Source of the DNA: Gautieria morchelliformis
Taxonomy: Eukaryota; Basidiomycota; Agaricomycetes; Gomphales; Gomphaceae
DNA length: 64,000 nucleotides
Reading direction: 5' to 3'
NCBI GenBank assembly: GCA_015179125.1
Contig: WHVA01000013.1
Span: 434,001-498,000 of the forward strand
Positions within the stretch are counted from its first letter, which is position 1, and every line of letters starts with the position of its first letter. The translations under genes were made by a program, and so were the position numbers. The notes under the pieces are model-generated. The model saw only the letters and a program-made list of their open reading frames with translations, made no database searches and was not told the origin of the DNA. Positions 53,376 through 64,000 of this stretch are shown here, piece by piece.

Positions 53376-54326
53376 GATATGTTTGGTACGCACATGATAC
53401 GTTGCGTCATGCGATAGTGTAATGGCGCCTAGATTGTCTGATCGAAGTGACGTGGGCTGGGCTTGATCTATTCCTAGCTCCTCGATGAAGCGCCTCAGCC
53501 AGATCAATTGCTTGGCACCCTCGGTAAGTGCCATGTATTCAGCCTCCGTAGTAGATAGCGCGATCGTTCGCTGCTTCTTCAAGCTCCATGCGATGGCTCC
53601 CCCTCCTAGTATAGCTACATAGCCACTAATAGACAGTGCATCATTTCTATAGGCATAATCCGAGTCAACGAATATTTTGAGGTCGAGACCAGCGTCCCGT
53701 CGGAAGGTTATGCCGTCATCACGTGACCCCTTGAGGTACCTGAGCGCATGCTTGATCGACGTCCAGTGCTCGGCTCTGTAAGTAGTAGTGAATTGGCTCA
53801 GATGTTGTACGGTAAAAGCCAAATCAGGTCGCATGCTGAGTGCTGCATACATTAGTGATCCGATTGCTTTAGCATAGGGTACTTTGGCAGTTGGACCCAT
53901 TGAGTCCATAGGTGTTGTGAGTTTGATCATTTTGTGTAGGGGTGTAGATACGGAATGTGCCGTAGCCATGTTGAATCGATCAAGTATGATGTCGATGTAA
54001 TGTCCTTGAGACATAATCAGTGTTCCCTCATCCCTATTCCTCTCAACTCTAATTCCCAAGATTTTCTTCATCTCTCCTAAATCTGTTAAGGGGAATTTTC
54101 CATGAAGCTCCCCCTTGAGCTTAATCATCCCTCCTTTGGAATCAGCAAATAGTCCGAAGTCATCCACATATACTGATATGACTTCGATTGAGTCCTTATC
54201 TTGCCTGATGTAGTCGCATTCATCGGCTGTGCTCTGGTGGAAGCCGAGATCGAGTAGTAATTTGCGTAAGCGCTGATGCCAAGCTCGTCCCGATTGCTTG
54301 AGTCCGTAGAGCGCTCTGTATATTCT
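53376..54326 (-). pseudogene. Copia-2 reverse transcriptase and RNase H remnant
   Basis: From IYRALYGLKQSGRAWHQRL through SVYVDDFGLFADS (catalytic YVDD) to RNase H (DSDYAYRNDALSISGY, STTEAEYMALTEGAKQLIW), continuing at 52299-52124 (VAYHFIREKVASHEASLTYV). No stops in the retained parts. The open frame upstream of 54326 is host sequence, not copia. Confidence 0.88.
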
Positions 54327-54609
54327 CTCTACGAGGCACTGGATTGGATTACATGCAGACATGCGCGAGGGTGGATGAAGGACTGTGGCTATCTGTAGTG
54401 CAGTTGTACTACTGTAATGTAATTTTTTTGTTGTCAGAATGTTGAAAATTATCTGCAATGTGATGGATGATATTGGTAAACAACACTTAGTAGTGCAAAA
54501 AGTACTCATTGGCCAATTACGTGTGTCGAGTATCGTAGTATTGTGATAATTCCTACAGTGGCTACAGGATCTCATAATATTATATGCGTTACATGCGGTC
54601 TTTCCCAGC

Positions 54610-56887
54610 TCATCCTCTCTCTTCACCTGTCATTTCCCCCTCATTAACATAATCCCAACTCTCTGGCAGGTCTGAAAGAGATTCAAGCCCAATCGTTACA
54701 TACTGCCTGTATGGCTTGGTGGCCTGTAAAGTGTACTCATCGGCGTTCACCTTAACGAAGTCTGGTGTCAGACATTCCAGAGCAGTCTCCCGAGAAAGCG
54801 TTAACCATTGAATCAAGAGTTCGGAGAATGGCTTGAAGCCCGTGGAGAAGTTTTTCACGGCATCCTGTTGCTTTAACCTATCAAGGAAACTTCCCCTAGC
54901 TTGTAACACAGGTAACTCGTCGGAGAGCATCGTTTGACGGTAATTCTGTTCTAGTCGCCCGAGTGCCCCCTTGGTCTCCAGAATCTCCAGAATCGACCAA
55001 AATAAAACCCATATAAACGACTCCAGGTCATCAATTACTTGGTGCACAACTTGCGTTCCAGAGTCCCAAGCAACAATCAGCGCCTGAGACATGAAAGGCA
55101 GCATACCCTAGAACCATGTAAATCACAAGCCGCACACAGCAACTAAAGACCCACCGAGCGATGCTTTGCTAATTCCCGCTTCTGATCCATCCAACGAATC
55201 GCCTGGTCCCCATCGCATATGAATCCCACACATCTAGTAACTTCTCGAGTCACGGCAAAACTGAAGCAAACATAAAAAAACGAAAGGACTGATGTGAAAG
55301 ACGGTACGTACTCTGCCACAGGCGGCCGCTCAGCTTCATCCATCAGCATGACGTTCCCGACGCTTACGTCGCGGTGCAACCAGCCGTTCTTAAACAGCCC
55401 AAAATGCCCTGTCGATCACCATTATAGGTAAATCATGTCCGATGCCCTCTTCGTTCACATACCCAACATGGTGTGCACTATGCAACGCACGAGCAATCGA
55501 GGACTTTGTGCAGCTCGAAGTGACGTCCCTCAGGTCTCAAAAACAGATCGCATATGTATTCGTTCATCAGGCCTAACCCCGGTGTATGGCTCTGGCACAC
55601 ACACGGGCCAATACATTGCGTCATCAGGTATGAGCTTATCCATTCCGTCCTTGACAGGGTATGAGACAAGGATGTCTGGCAGTCCAAATCCACCCGATAA
55701 CGCTCCAAACATTGTGCCTTCTTCGTTATGGGTTTTCAATGGCCATGAATCTTTCAGAATGACAGTGTCCGGCAAGAGAAAAGATATGCCTCCCTTCAAC
55801 CTCAAGGGTTCTCGACCGTCAGTCTCTTTTCCAGGCTGAGAACGCGGGGGTTGGTGACTTCGTAAGTTATACCGGTGAGTGGACGAAGGTTGAGCGGGAG
55901 AACCATCGGTGGCGGTTGCATCTTCAAACCCAATTGTTAACTACTGGCCCAGATCTCTAAACGTCAAAATGCACCCTTCTTGACCAAAAGATACACACGC
56001 GTTGCTCGTCCGCGAACGCAACGTCGGTCACAAAGTGTTTTCGAAATCTTGAATATACCCCTCTCGGGAATCGCAATGTCTGTGATGGTACGAGTAGTAT
56101 CGATTCCAGCGTGGTTTGTGTCGGTCCAAGAATTAATCCCAACCACTCCGCGGACAAATCCTTTAAAGCCTCCCTCCTTCAAGAGGTCAAGTTCCGGCGT
56201 AACAACCAGACCCATGCGAATAAAATCCGAAGCGCACCCCCATCGTTGCGTTGTTGAAATGGATAACAGTGACGAAGAGTCTATCCAATCGGTGTGTGAA
56301 CATACAGCGCGCATACGTGCTTGACTGCAGGATCAAATCAGGCCAGTTCTTCTTCACCTCTACGCAAATTTCAGCCTCGTTCCATGAGAACTTCGGCTTC
56401 GAGCCTCGGCTCTCACCAACAGACTGACAACCAACAAGGTCTGGTTTTAGGGGGAGTCTGTGTCAAGTCCTTCAGCCATTTCCCAACCGTTCACGTAAAA
56501 CTGAAGACCTCGGTGGATATTGCCATTCGGCAGCTTTTGGGAGGAGATGGACAGAATCTGGTTGAGTAACCACTCCAACGGCGCATAATGAGCGCTTTCT
56601 GGACCAGTGCGGCTGGGCCATTCCTTGAAAGTCTCGGTTGGGCTGTCCCAGAACACGCCAGGTTTCAGTTTGGATAGAACAGCGTCGACAATTTTTTGAT
56701 CCGCCCGACAGCACTCTTCAAGCAGAGAATTACTCTCGAATATCGCACTGGAGAACTCGCCCTTCATCAGCTTTTTCAAATCATCCTGGGTCCAAATGTG
56801 TGATTCATGAGATTTACTGGAACTGGCGCTATATGGTGTGCTCGTCATCAATGGAAGCTTGAGAGATTGGGGCGGTGTTGATGGCAT
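54610..56887 (-). CDS. FunK1-type fungal protein kinase, spliced, possibly decaying
   Basis: N-terminal part from Met at 56887: IWTQDDLKKLMKGEFSSAIF, FEESNSLLEE-like acidic helix and YAPLEWLLNQIL, as in FunK1 proteins. Then LDLLKEGGFKGFVRGVVGI, VILKDSWPLKTHNEEG with GGFGLPDILVSYPV (55760-55640), the catalytic loop WLHRDVSVGNVML (Asp and Asn present, about 55390-55350), a divergent DFG region (FICDGDQAIRWMD), and after an intron (about 55101-55150) LPFMSQALIVAWDSG and HQVIDDLESFIWVLFW. FunK1 kinases are greatly expanded in Agaricomycetes and their substrates are unknown. A frame change near 56230 has no obvious intron, so a lesion there is possible. Confidence 0.7.
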
Positions 56888-57195
56888 CTGGAATAACAAA
56901 TATCGAGAATTAGAGGCAGACAACAAGTAAAGAACTATGTTGTGCGAGTCTGAGAGGCAGAGCTGTTGTCAACATGCGGACAAGTCACGTGACAAGTGAA
57001 CCATCTACATTCTTGCGGTGTGTTGGTGGTAGCGGCCTCAAGGTTAAATACCAATAATGTGCCGTGCGCTGCCTCAGACGGTACTAAGGCCGCCGATCTC
57101 AAATATCCATAATTCTCTAAATTGTTCTTTTTGATGTATATAGTAAATCTAATTATTGTGTCCTACTGGCATAATTCTGCTTGCCTCCCTCCCTC

Positions 57196-58879
57196 TCACA
57201 CCTTCTTAGCAAGCTTCCTTATAGCCTTTCTAGCCGCTCCTTTGATGAAATTCAGGTCACCCCATGACATCCCGATGTTGGCCATGAGCACATCAGCCGT
57301 CACCTCCTTCAGTTCGTTTAGGAAGTAAACGTTGTTTGCTTCAAATTTACCTTTGAATTCATCAATGTTCCGCCCCCTAGCCTCAGGCCAATTACGGACA
57401 TCGTCAAGAAACTCTTCGATGCTTGGGTAAGCGATGTCACCGGGAGTTGCAGGGGTCAACTGTTCCGGTCTCTTGTCAGGATTGACTGGAGTAACAGGGC
57501 GGTTCAGGACCATGTTCTGAGCAAACATTCAATAGTCAATTGGTGGGAACATCATCATAGGAAATGATCCTTGAAGACCCAATGCAGCGCCGGGCAGGTT
57601 CGCCGTTGACCCTTCATCGGTCTTCTCTTTTTGAATGGAGTCTTTGCGATAATGGAAATCTTCGAAGTGAGTGTTGTTTGGAGGAACTTTCAGAGTGACC
57701 CCGTGAATGTTAGAAACCTAAATTCGCATTATTAGCAGCGAGTAATACATATAAATGCAAAGGTTGTACTCACCAAGGCTGTTACCCAGGACTGGAGTTG
57801 GCACCATGATAAATGCGTGTGCTCTCCGTTCTTATTCAGTTTGCAGACTTTTGAAGCACATGCCGGTTTGCCACAGTTTGAATACTCTGCCTTCAACGCC
57901 TCCATGAAATCCCTTTCCCGTTTTGTCGGTAGGCCATGCTCTTCGATCTCAGATCCTTCAGTGTCAGAATCGGTGTTCAAGTCCTGAATACGAGCTTTCT
58001 TCTTTTTGCCGCTGCCAGCTGCATTTGTCACAGTTTTGTCCCTTTTCCTGGAAAGTGTATGGCGAAGTGATGCGATGTACTATAATTCTTATAATATCAG
58101 ATGCGGCTGCCATGCGAAGTCACACGCACACGTACACTTTCATCCAGAACGATGTCTACTTCCACGCCACTGGCATCGCCCTTTTTCTTCCTTGCCTGAG
58201 CGCCCTTCACATCATCCTTGAGGTTGTCCCAGTCTCTTCTTTTGCCAGTTTCGAAAGGTGTTTATCTCGCACACCTTTGAGCCGGTAAGCTAGGTGCGGC
58301 ATCTTTTTCACTGTTTGATAGCACCCTATCGCTTTGAAGATACGTTCCTCGACCTTCTTGTAACTGACATTGGCAGGAAGCTTCACACGCTCAACAAACC
58401 CTTCGGCTTCAGTGCCATCCGGAACACACAAGATAATTACTAGGCCGTGAAATGAGCATCAAATTATAAATGAAAAATATGATGGCATACCAGGTTCATC
58501 AATATCCTTTACCTGTTTGGGAACTGCCACCTCTACTAACTCTTCAGACTCTGAGTCTCGATTAGGGTCGTTGGGCTCGGCTTCGGACTCAGATGCACTT
58601 TGAGCCGGCTGGGTCTCTTCCTCATATGAAGACCCTGACTCAGATTCTAAGTCTTCAAAAGTTACTTTTTTTGCCGCCTGACGTTGCGGTCGAAAAGTGC
58701 TAGTATTTTGAACAGATTCTAAATAACTGTGAGCTTGAAATAGCATCATTATATATAAACCGACCTTTGCCCTGAATTCCCACTATGTCAGGTAACAGTT
58801 CCTCTGGAGGTTCTTTGACCTTTTTCGTTGCTCGTGTTGACTTGGTGGGGGGCTGTCTTTTATTTTTGTTATTTCCCAT
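57196..58879 (-). pseudogene. Basidiomycete gene with a C-terminal SAM-like helical domain, two lesions
   Basis: Proposed start at 58879 (MGNNKNKRQPPTKS...), basic then acidic disordered N terminus (FEDLESESGSSYEEETQPAQ), a middle region (YKKVEERIFKAIGCYQTVKK, HLAYRLKGVRDKHLSKLAKE), a Cys-containing block (YSNCGKPACASKVCKLNKNG) and a C-terminal helical domain resembling SAM folds (LNELKEVTADVLMANIGMSW, DLNFIKGAARKAIRKLA). Introns such as 58490-58440 and 57773-57720 have GT-AG ends. One base is missing in the GAGACTGGGAC context near 58232, and an in-frame TGA lies at about 57531-57529 just before MFAQNMVLNRP. Either may be a sequencing error. The family is seen by me as an uncharacterised fungal type; no function proposed. 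Confidence 0.5.
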
Positions 58880-58883
58880 TGTT

Positions 58884-59250
58884 GGTAAGGCAAGTCAAAC
58901 TTGGTCGGGTTATGCCGATTCATAATAGGCGGCTTGCCGCGCTGCACCATCGACAACACCACGCACCACAGACACTTCAGCCTCTCTTGGTTCGGCACTC
59001 GTCTTCCATATGAACTTGCCCCGGGCTTCGAAGCATCCGCTGACCCTGTTCTTCAATCACGCCTTTTCGCTTAGCTCCACAGGCTCGCCGTCAAGTACCA
59101 GCAGCTCCCTGTCAACTCCCCCATAACCCCAGTGGCCAACTTCCGTGAGTATCCCGGCCTGTATTCCTGATACCAGGGTGTCTGACCACTCGACTCCCGC
59201 AGAGCGCCACAGCCCAGGCACATTCGTGTCCCAGGGCATGCGTACCTGCA
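58884..59250. other. No recognisable gene
   Basis: Short frames on both strands next to the minisatellite; possible exon ends but nothing assignable. Confidence 0.25.
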
Positions 59251-59254
59251 CCCG

Positions 59255-59447
59255 CACCCGCCGCCGCCCGTTCCCCCACCACCCCGTCCTCCTGCACCAG
59301 CTCGCCCACCCCAGCACCTCCGCGCCCCTCACCCCACTGCATACGCGTGCGCCCCCCGTGTCCTTCGCGTTGCCGCCCAACCCGTCCCTGCACCCGCACC
59401 CGCACCTGCACCCACATCTGCACCCGTACTTGCACCCGCACCCGTAC

Positions 59448-59478
<31 letters not shown>

Positions 59479-59665
59479 CACACCCGCACCCGCACCTGCA
59501 CCCGCACCCACACCTGCACCCGCACCTGCACCCACACCCGCACCTGCACCCGCACCCGCACCTGCACCCGCCGCCGCCCGCTCCCCCACCACCCCGTCCT
59601 CCTATACCAGCTCGCCCACCCCAGCACCTCCACGCCCCTCACCCCACCACACACGTGTGCGCCTC
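59255..59665. repeat. CACCCG/CACCTG hexanucleotide minisatellite between duplicated flanks
   Basis: About 30 hexamers of CACCCG, CACCTG or CACCCA run from 59385 to 59572. A roughly 95-bp sequence (CGCCGCCCG(T/C)TCCCCCACCA through GCACCTCCRCGCCCCTCACC) stands on each side, at 59262-59356 and 59569-59663. Long frames of His/Pro/Thr or Val/Arg/Gly on either strand are produced by the repeat. Confidence 0.85.
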
Positions 59666-60178
59666 CGCGGTTTCCGAGCTCAAGAACGTGTCAGGATCGG
59701 CGAAGTTGCCCTATGGTGCATTGGCACTCGGTGCGGAAGGGATCAAAGATTTCGGGGCTTATGCTACACAGGAGGAAATCCGACATTGAGAATGAACGCC
59801 TACCGTCAGATCTCACTGATCCAATGTCAGAAGAAGCTAAGCCCTTCCTCTCCAATCCTATGACACCCTCTTCTGGAGATTCTCCTGTAGTGGGTTCTCA
59901 CCATTAGTACAAAGTAGCAAACAAAATTAAAACCTGCATTGAACTACATACAGTAAGCTAAGCTTGACATTGTTCCCCCCTCAGCACCCAAAATGCAAAA
60001 TAAAAAATGCTTGTTTTATTCGGATTTTTTAGTTCTATGCCCTAGCTATGGTCCACATAGCTTCAGATATGAAATTTCAAGCGAATCGGAGCGATATCAA
60101 GCAAGATATTGTTGTTCGAAGTTTGCGCGCTAAAACGGAAGCAAATCCGACACGCGCCTTAGGTACTGCAAAGGGGTG
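59666..60178. other. Unassigned sequence before the inverted copia segment
   Basis: A short plus frame (KLPYGALALGAEGIKDFGAY) ends at 59787; the remainder is AT-rich without features I can support. Confidence 0.25.
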
Positions 60179-60967
60179 TAACGCCTGAAAACCAATCTTG
60201 ACAGGTACACGGTCATCTATTTCGGGAGCGCCAAAGATGAAGCACTCAAGCACTTCGAGACGTACAAAGCATTCCTCGAGACCCAAACAGGTCAGAAACT
60301 GAAGAGGTTTCGCTCAGATAATGGAGGGGAATATGTCAATAAAAATTTCAAGGAATTTTGTGTGAAATATGGCATTATCATGGAGACCACAGCTCCATAC
60401 TCCCCAGCCCAGAATGGAATCGCCGAACGACTCAACCGGACCTTACTCGAGCACGCACGGGAAATGATATTTGCCAAGAACCTGCCAAAAATACTCTGGC
60501 CCGAGGCCGTGGCTTACCGTGTTCCATCAAAAATCGATCACCCACGCGAGCGCTTGGAGATGACGCAACGCCATTCCAGGCACTATTCGGCAAGAAGCCG
60601 AACATAGCACGTCTAGAAGAACTCGGGACAAATTGCTGGGTTATGGTGCCGGATCAACGTCGAGCCAAACTTGATCCAAAGGCAGAAGAACATATCTTCG
60701 TCGGAGTAGCAGAACATGCAAAAGCCTGGAGGTATTACAATAAAGCCTCAAAGCATGTTCAAATTTCGAGAAATATTACATTCGACGAAAACAACAATAA
60801 ACTCTATCCTATCCTGGATAATGACAATGACGACAGTACTACGGCACCGCTCGAGGGGGAGCACTCACCGCGTGAGCATGTGCCGGACCCGATCCCATCT
60901 ACCCCGCAGATGTCATCACCCCAGACGACACCCGTTCCTGATCCACCTGAACAAGCGCCAGCTCCCG
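60179..60967 (+). mobile_element. Inverted copia-3 segment carrying an LTR tip
   Basis: 60179-60203 is the last 25 bases of a gypsy-family LTR (TAACGCCTGAAAACC...TTGACA). From 60204 the plus strand encodes the copia integrase and linker (YTVIYFGSAKDEALKHFETY, RFRSDNGGEYVNKNF, NGIAERLNR) up to PEQAPAP at about 60965. It starts exactly where the minus-strand copia at 62695-64000 stops, so it is the missing next part of the same element, flipped. One base lost near 60515 breaks the frame. Confidence 0.85.
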
Positions 60968-60970
60968 GTG

Positions 60971-62694
60971 TAATATCGTGTATTAGTGAACACAGCGAAT
61001 GCCTGAATAACTTGTGCGAATAAGTATGCCGTTCGGCGAATAGGTGAACCAATGAATGTTCACAAGGTAAGAGGGTTTGCCTAAACGGGGCTCACCCTAT
61101 CTACAGTCGTAGCGAAATAGCCCGTGACTCTTGACGATGTAACGTGCAAGGTCTCACGGAAGGGCTGTCTAAGTCTCGACAATCCCTTCGCCAACAGCAC
61201 AGAAAATGGTTCGAAGGCTAAGGTAACGAAGATGAAGTATGAGAACTCACCAGTGATGCCTAAGTCCTTTGCTAGTAGAAGATGGGAATCTCCAAGAGAA
61301 GGCTTAAGATGATGACCACGGCGAGGTCAAAGCTGCACAAGATGAACGACGTATGATAATTGAACTGGGGAATATACATGCGAATGTAAACTACTTATAT
61401 CGAATGCTCGTAAGGTATCAGTGAATAGGAAAGAGGCCGTCACAAGTCAGGTTGGATAGGGGTGCGCAGCCATGATACAACATAGATGAAATAAACATAC
61501 AATAGAATGTGAGAAGAGGGAGAACATGAAACGATGGAGAGGAGAGGTGGCGAAGGCACTTGTGGACAAAACCATGTCTTGGGACCCGCATACATGCTAC
61601 CCTGCATGGACTCTTGGTCTACTGGGTTGATTCCGAACGACCTATGGAATGGATGTCCTGCGAACATTGACCATACGAACACCCAATGGGGTTGGATTTA
61701 AGAAGACGATGGGGTTAATGATGAACCATCATGCCGGGTGAATGGTATCGATCGTTTCTGATGGTGTGCCTGCTGGCGAATGATGCGAGTGGCGAAAGCC
61801 GTTTGGCGAAATGCAAGGAAGGGCGAACAGAAGTGACATAGGGGAGGAGAGGTCTGTTAGCAACTAGGGGCTATGGCAGGGAAGGTTCGGTAGAGTTCTT
61901 AGAAAGCTAAAATCAAATACACTCTCTCAGTGAATTTATTGTCACTGATGTATTAATACAATACCTAAAATCAAATACACTACATGATTTTCAGTCAACA
62001 TGCTATGTAAATATGAAAGATACTACTCGCCTCTCTCAGTGAATTTATTGTCACTGAGAGAGGAGTGTAATCCTGTCTCAGAAGGCATATACTTGCACCC
62101 GGCCCTTTAGCGCCCAAGGGCTCGCGCGTCGAAGTCATTTCAAACTCCGCTGGGTGCAGCCGCCTGTGAAAATAGAAATAACAGAATGGAATGGAGAGAT
62201 AGAGAGTGACTAGAAAATTTCGAAAATAAGCAGAGAAATGGATGCATGGTACAAGAACAGTATGAGAAAATATTGAAACACCACACAATAAATTGAATAT
62301 ATTATGCTTGATTTTGGTGCAGGAGCATAAATGCACCCAACAAGGTCGAGGTGGAGGGCGAAGCCAGGTGAACACTGAGGAGGAGTAGCGAAAGGGAACA
62401 TGGGGATACCAAGGTGCAGGAGATACACAGGTCATGACAACCCAACTATTAGAACACCATCGGAAGAGGGTCGAGCAGAGGAGGTGGTAGGCCCAGTGAT
62501 GACTGCCGAGTCAGTCCCAAGACGTCGGTCGTACGTGTGATGGCGCGGCTATGGTAGTTGGCGCGAACAGCGGGAGTTGGTTGCCGAACATGACAATGGT
62601 GATCGGAACGAACACAATCGGAATGAACACAAAGGTGGGGTGAGAAAATAGGAGAACTGAGCTTCTGAGTATGGGAAATAAACGCGTCATGACA
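60971..62694 (-). mobile_element. Gypsy-family solo LTR, long form, with nested LTR
   Basis: Reverse-oriented LTR ending AAACGCGTCATGACA, followed by GTACC. It matches the long LTR at 8280-9553 including its extra head. The other tip is missing here and found inverted at 60179-60203, next to GGTAC, the inverted partner of GTACC. Without the nested insert it is about 1230 bp. Confidence 0.88.
61855..62342. mobile_element. Short solo LTR (488 bp) nested in the long LTR
   Basis: TGTTAGCAACTAGG...GCACCCAACA with AGGTC duplicated at 61850-61854 and 62343-62347. Contains a repeated AAATCAAATACACT and CTCTCAGTGAATTTATTGTC pair (61911 and 61969; 61932 and 62035). Confidence 0.85.
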
Positions 62695-64000
62695 GTACCT
62701 AGATTTGATGTCCGTGAAATAATAGAAATACTTTTCGCGTGATGGTCCTTCGGTCTGGGCAGGCCCCCATACATCGGATACTGTTAGGTCACCGACCTGT
62801 TCTACAGTGTCCTCAGCTCTTTTGGGGAATGGCTCCACATGCCGTTTGCCTTGTATGCATGCTTCGCACTGGCTCGGCTCATTTGACTCGTCGATCTCAA
62901 GTCCAGTAACTAGATCGTTAGATTTCAACATCTTTATAGAATTTATGTTGACGTGCCCGAGTATCCTGTGCCATTTGTCCCATGACCGTCCCTTTGCCGC
63001 TGCGGCAAAGTCCCGTGCCTCGATTGATCGAGTGACCCATGCCTTCATACAGAATAGCCTCCCGCGCTTCTGTCCCTGTGCAAAAATAACGCCGGCGCGT
63101 GATTTGAATTCAATGCCGGTGCCTGTAAATGTGGCTGTGTTGCCCTTATCAGTTAGACGCCCTACACTGATAAGGTTGTTCGGCGCATCCGGTGCATGCT
63201 TGACGTCACGTACCTCGATCGTGTTCGTCTTGGCGCCAACCTTGAATTCCATGTATATAGTGCCTCGGCCTTGTGTATGTAGTACTGCTCCAGGTGAAAT
63301 TCCTTCGATTTCCGACGGATCCTCAGCATAGCTAGCGAAATCGTTTCGGCTTCTAGCTATGTATGTTGTTGCCGCTGAATCGGCTAGCCAGTCGGATGCA
63401 GATATAGCACTGTATGCTACCTCCTTAGATACAAATGCAAAGTCCTTTTCTTCCGCTTGTTTGACCATTTCTTTGTTCCCTGATTTGAACCACTTCGGTG
63501 CTTGGCCCTCCTTGCCGCCACCTTTCACCCAACAGTCCTTCACATAATGACCCTTCTTGCCGCAATTTCAGCACTTTCCCTTTGTTGCTCCTGAGTCATC
63601 TTTCCTGGGCCTGTGACGTTGTTGCGCCTTAAGCGCCATCTGCCGTGCCGATCCAGCTTTCCGTGCTCGATCCTCATCGAGGACCCGAGCTATTAATATA
63701 TCAGCTGTTGTCCCAGCTCCACTGGCGTTTACTGCCGTAATAAACGCCGACCAAGAATCTGGTAATGACGTCAGCAATGTGTTCGAGAACTCGGTGTCAC
63801 TGATGTAATGTCCCCGCGCATTCAGTTCCTGTTGAATGCCGCGGAGCTTGCGTACGTGCTCCTCCATGTTCGCGCCATCTTTGGCAAGCGTCCAGAAGAA
63901 ATCTCTTTGGAGATTTACGATCCCCACTGCTCCCTTAGATTCGAATATCGCTTGTAAACTAGTCCATACAGCAAATGCAGACATCGTCTGATTGATGTAA
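62695..64000 (-). pseudogene. Copia-3 Gag to integrase, continuing beyond the window
   Basis: Gag from the window edge (MSAFAVWTSLQAIF at 63984) through the zinc knuckle and into Pol in one continuous frame: WLADSAATTYIA (protease), HRILGH and CEACIQGK (integrase zinc region), SDVWGP, ending at KSRY where the LTR is inserted. The only stop is TGA where the intact copia has the Arg codon CGA of CRNC in the knuckle (about 63569-63571). The 5' LTR lies right of the window. Confidence 0.9.

Larger units (their letters stand above)
51900..54326 (-). mobile_element. Copia-2: 5'-truncated copia with an internal insertion
   Basis: Starts with a 224-bp LTR (51900-52123) that differs from the 20810 LTR at many sites, followed by the 3' end of pol, and ends abruptly within the reverse transcriptase at 54326 with no gag, integrase or second LTR. 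Interrupted at 52300-53370. Confidence 0.9.

Noticed and set aside
53310..54626. 438-codon minus ORF taken as a complete polymerase
   Set aside because: The first about 100 codons are host sequence upstream of the copia-2 truncation; the copia part starts at 54326.
59112..59907. Long overlapping ORFs on both strands with Val/Arg/Gly or His/Pro/Thr repeats
   Set aside because: Direct product of the CACCCG/CACCTG hexanucleotide array.
9300..61210. CGAAGG/CCTTCG palindromic units in several places, considered as CRISPR-like or satellite repeats
   Set aside because: They are the same position in copies of one LTR family, not an array.
62807..63331. 174-codon plus-strand ORF, with a near copy at 23556-24080
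   Set aside because: Conserved only because it is antisense to the copia protease-integrase region in both copies.

Overview
ORGANISM. The window looks like a transposon-packed region of a basidiomycete genome, most likely an Agaricomycete. The reasons are a FunK1-type kinase gene, host-gene relics with introns of roughly 48-60 bases, a chromodomain Ty3/gypsy element, RNase H-bearing LINEs, short-LTR Ty1/copia elements and a PIF/Harbinger transposase. A Ceratobasidiaceae/Rhizoctonia-like genome would fit, but that is inference from gene content. There is no bacterial operon structure, CRISPR array or rRNA, and I see no convincing tRNA gene.

LAYOUT. 1-2.0 kb: PIF/Harbinger element with a spliced, catalytically complete transposase. 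2.08-5.04 kb: a DNA transposon bounded by 28-bp inverted repeats, with subterminal motif arrays and a captured kinase fragment. 6.2-10.6 kb: 5'-truncated LINE (LINE-1) split by a solo gypsy LTR. 11.0-12.75 kb: copia gag fragment split by another solo LTR. 13.4-16.6 kb: decayed XPF-type repair nuclease gene, joined to a fragment of an NAD-dependent reductase gene. 17.2-18.4 kb: duplicated GC-rich and POLD2-derived modules, plus a 56-bp LINE stub. 18.5-19.8 kb: acidic low-complexity gene. 20.1-25.7 kb: second reductase copy, split by a full-length copia element with identical LTRs. 27.2-28.3 kb: two fold-back palindromes and a POLD2 pseudogene. 30-31 kb: three tandem 330-bp units. 31.9 kb: transporter fragment. 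35.3-51.55 kb: a nest in which a complete LINE (LINE-2, 12-bp target duplication) contains a gypsy chromovirus (5-bp duplication), which contains three solo LTRs. 51.9-54.3 kb: 5'-truncated copia. 54.6-56.9 kb: FunK1 kinase gene. 57.2-58.9 kb: SAM-like-domain gene with lesions. 59.2-59.7 kb: hexanucleotide minisatellite. 60.2-64 kb: third copia, split by an LTR and partly inverted.

HOW IT FITS TOGETHER. This is not one pathway. It is a record of successive insertions, mostly dated by target-site duplications and nesting, into a region that also collects broken copies of host DNA-repair and replication genes (XPF, POLD2). The only elements that look recently or potentially active are the copia at 20810-25303 and the Harbinger transposase. 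LINE-2, the gypsy element and copia-3 carry stop codons, many of which look like C-to-T changes, and frameshifts.
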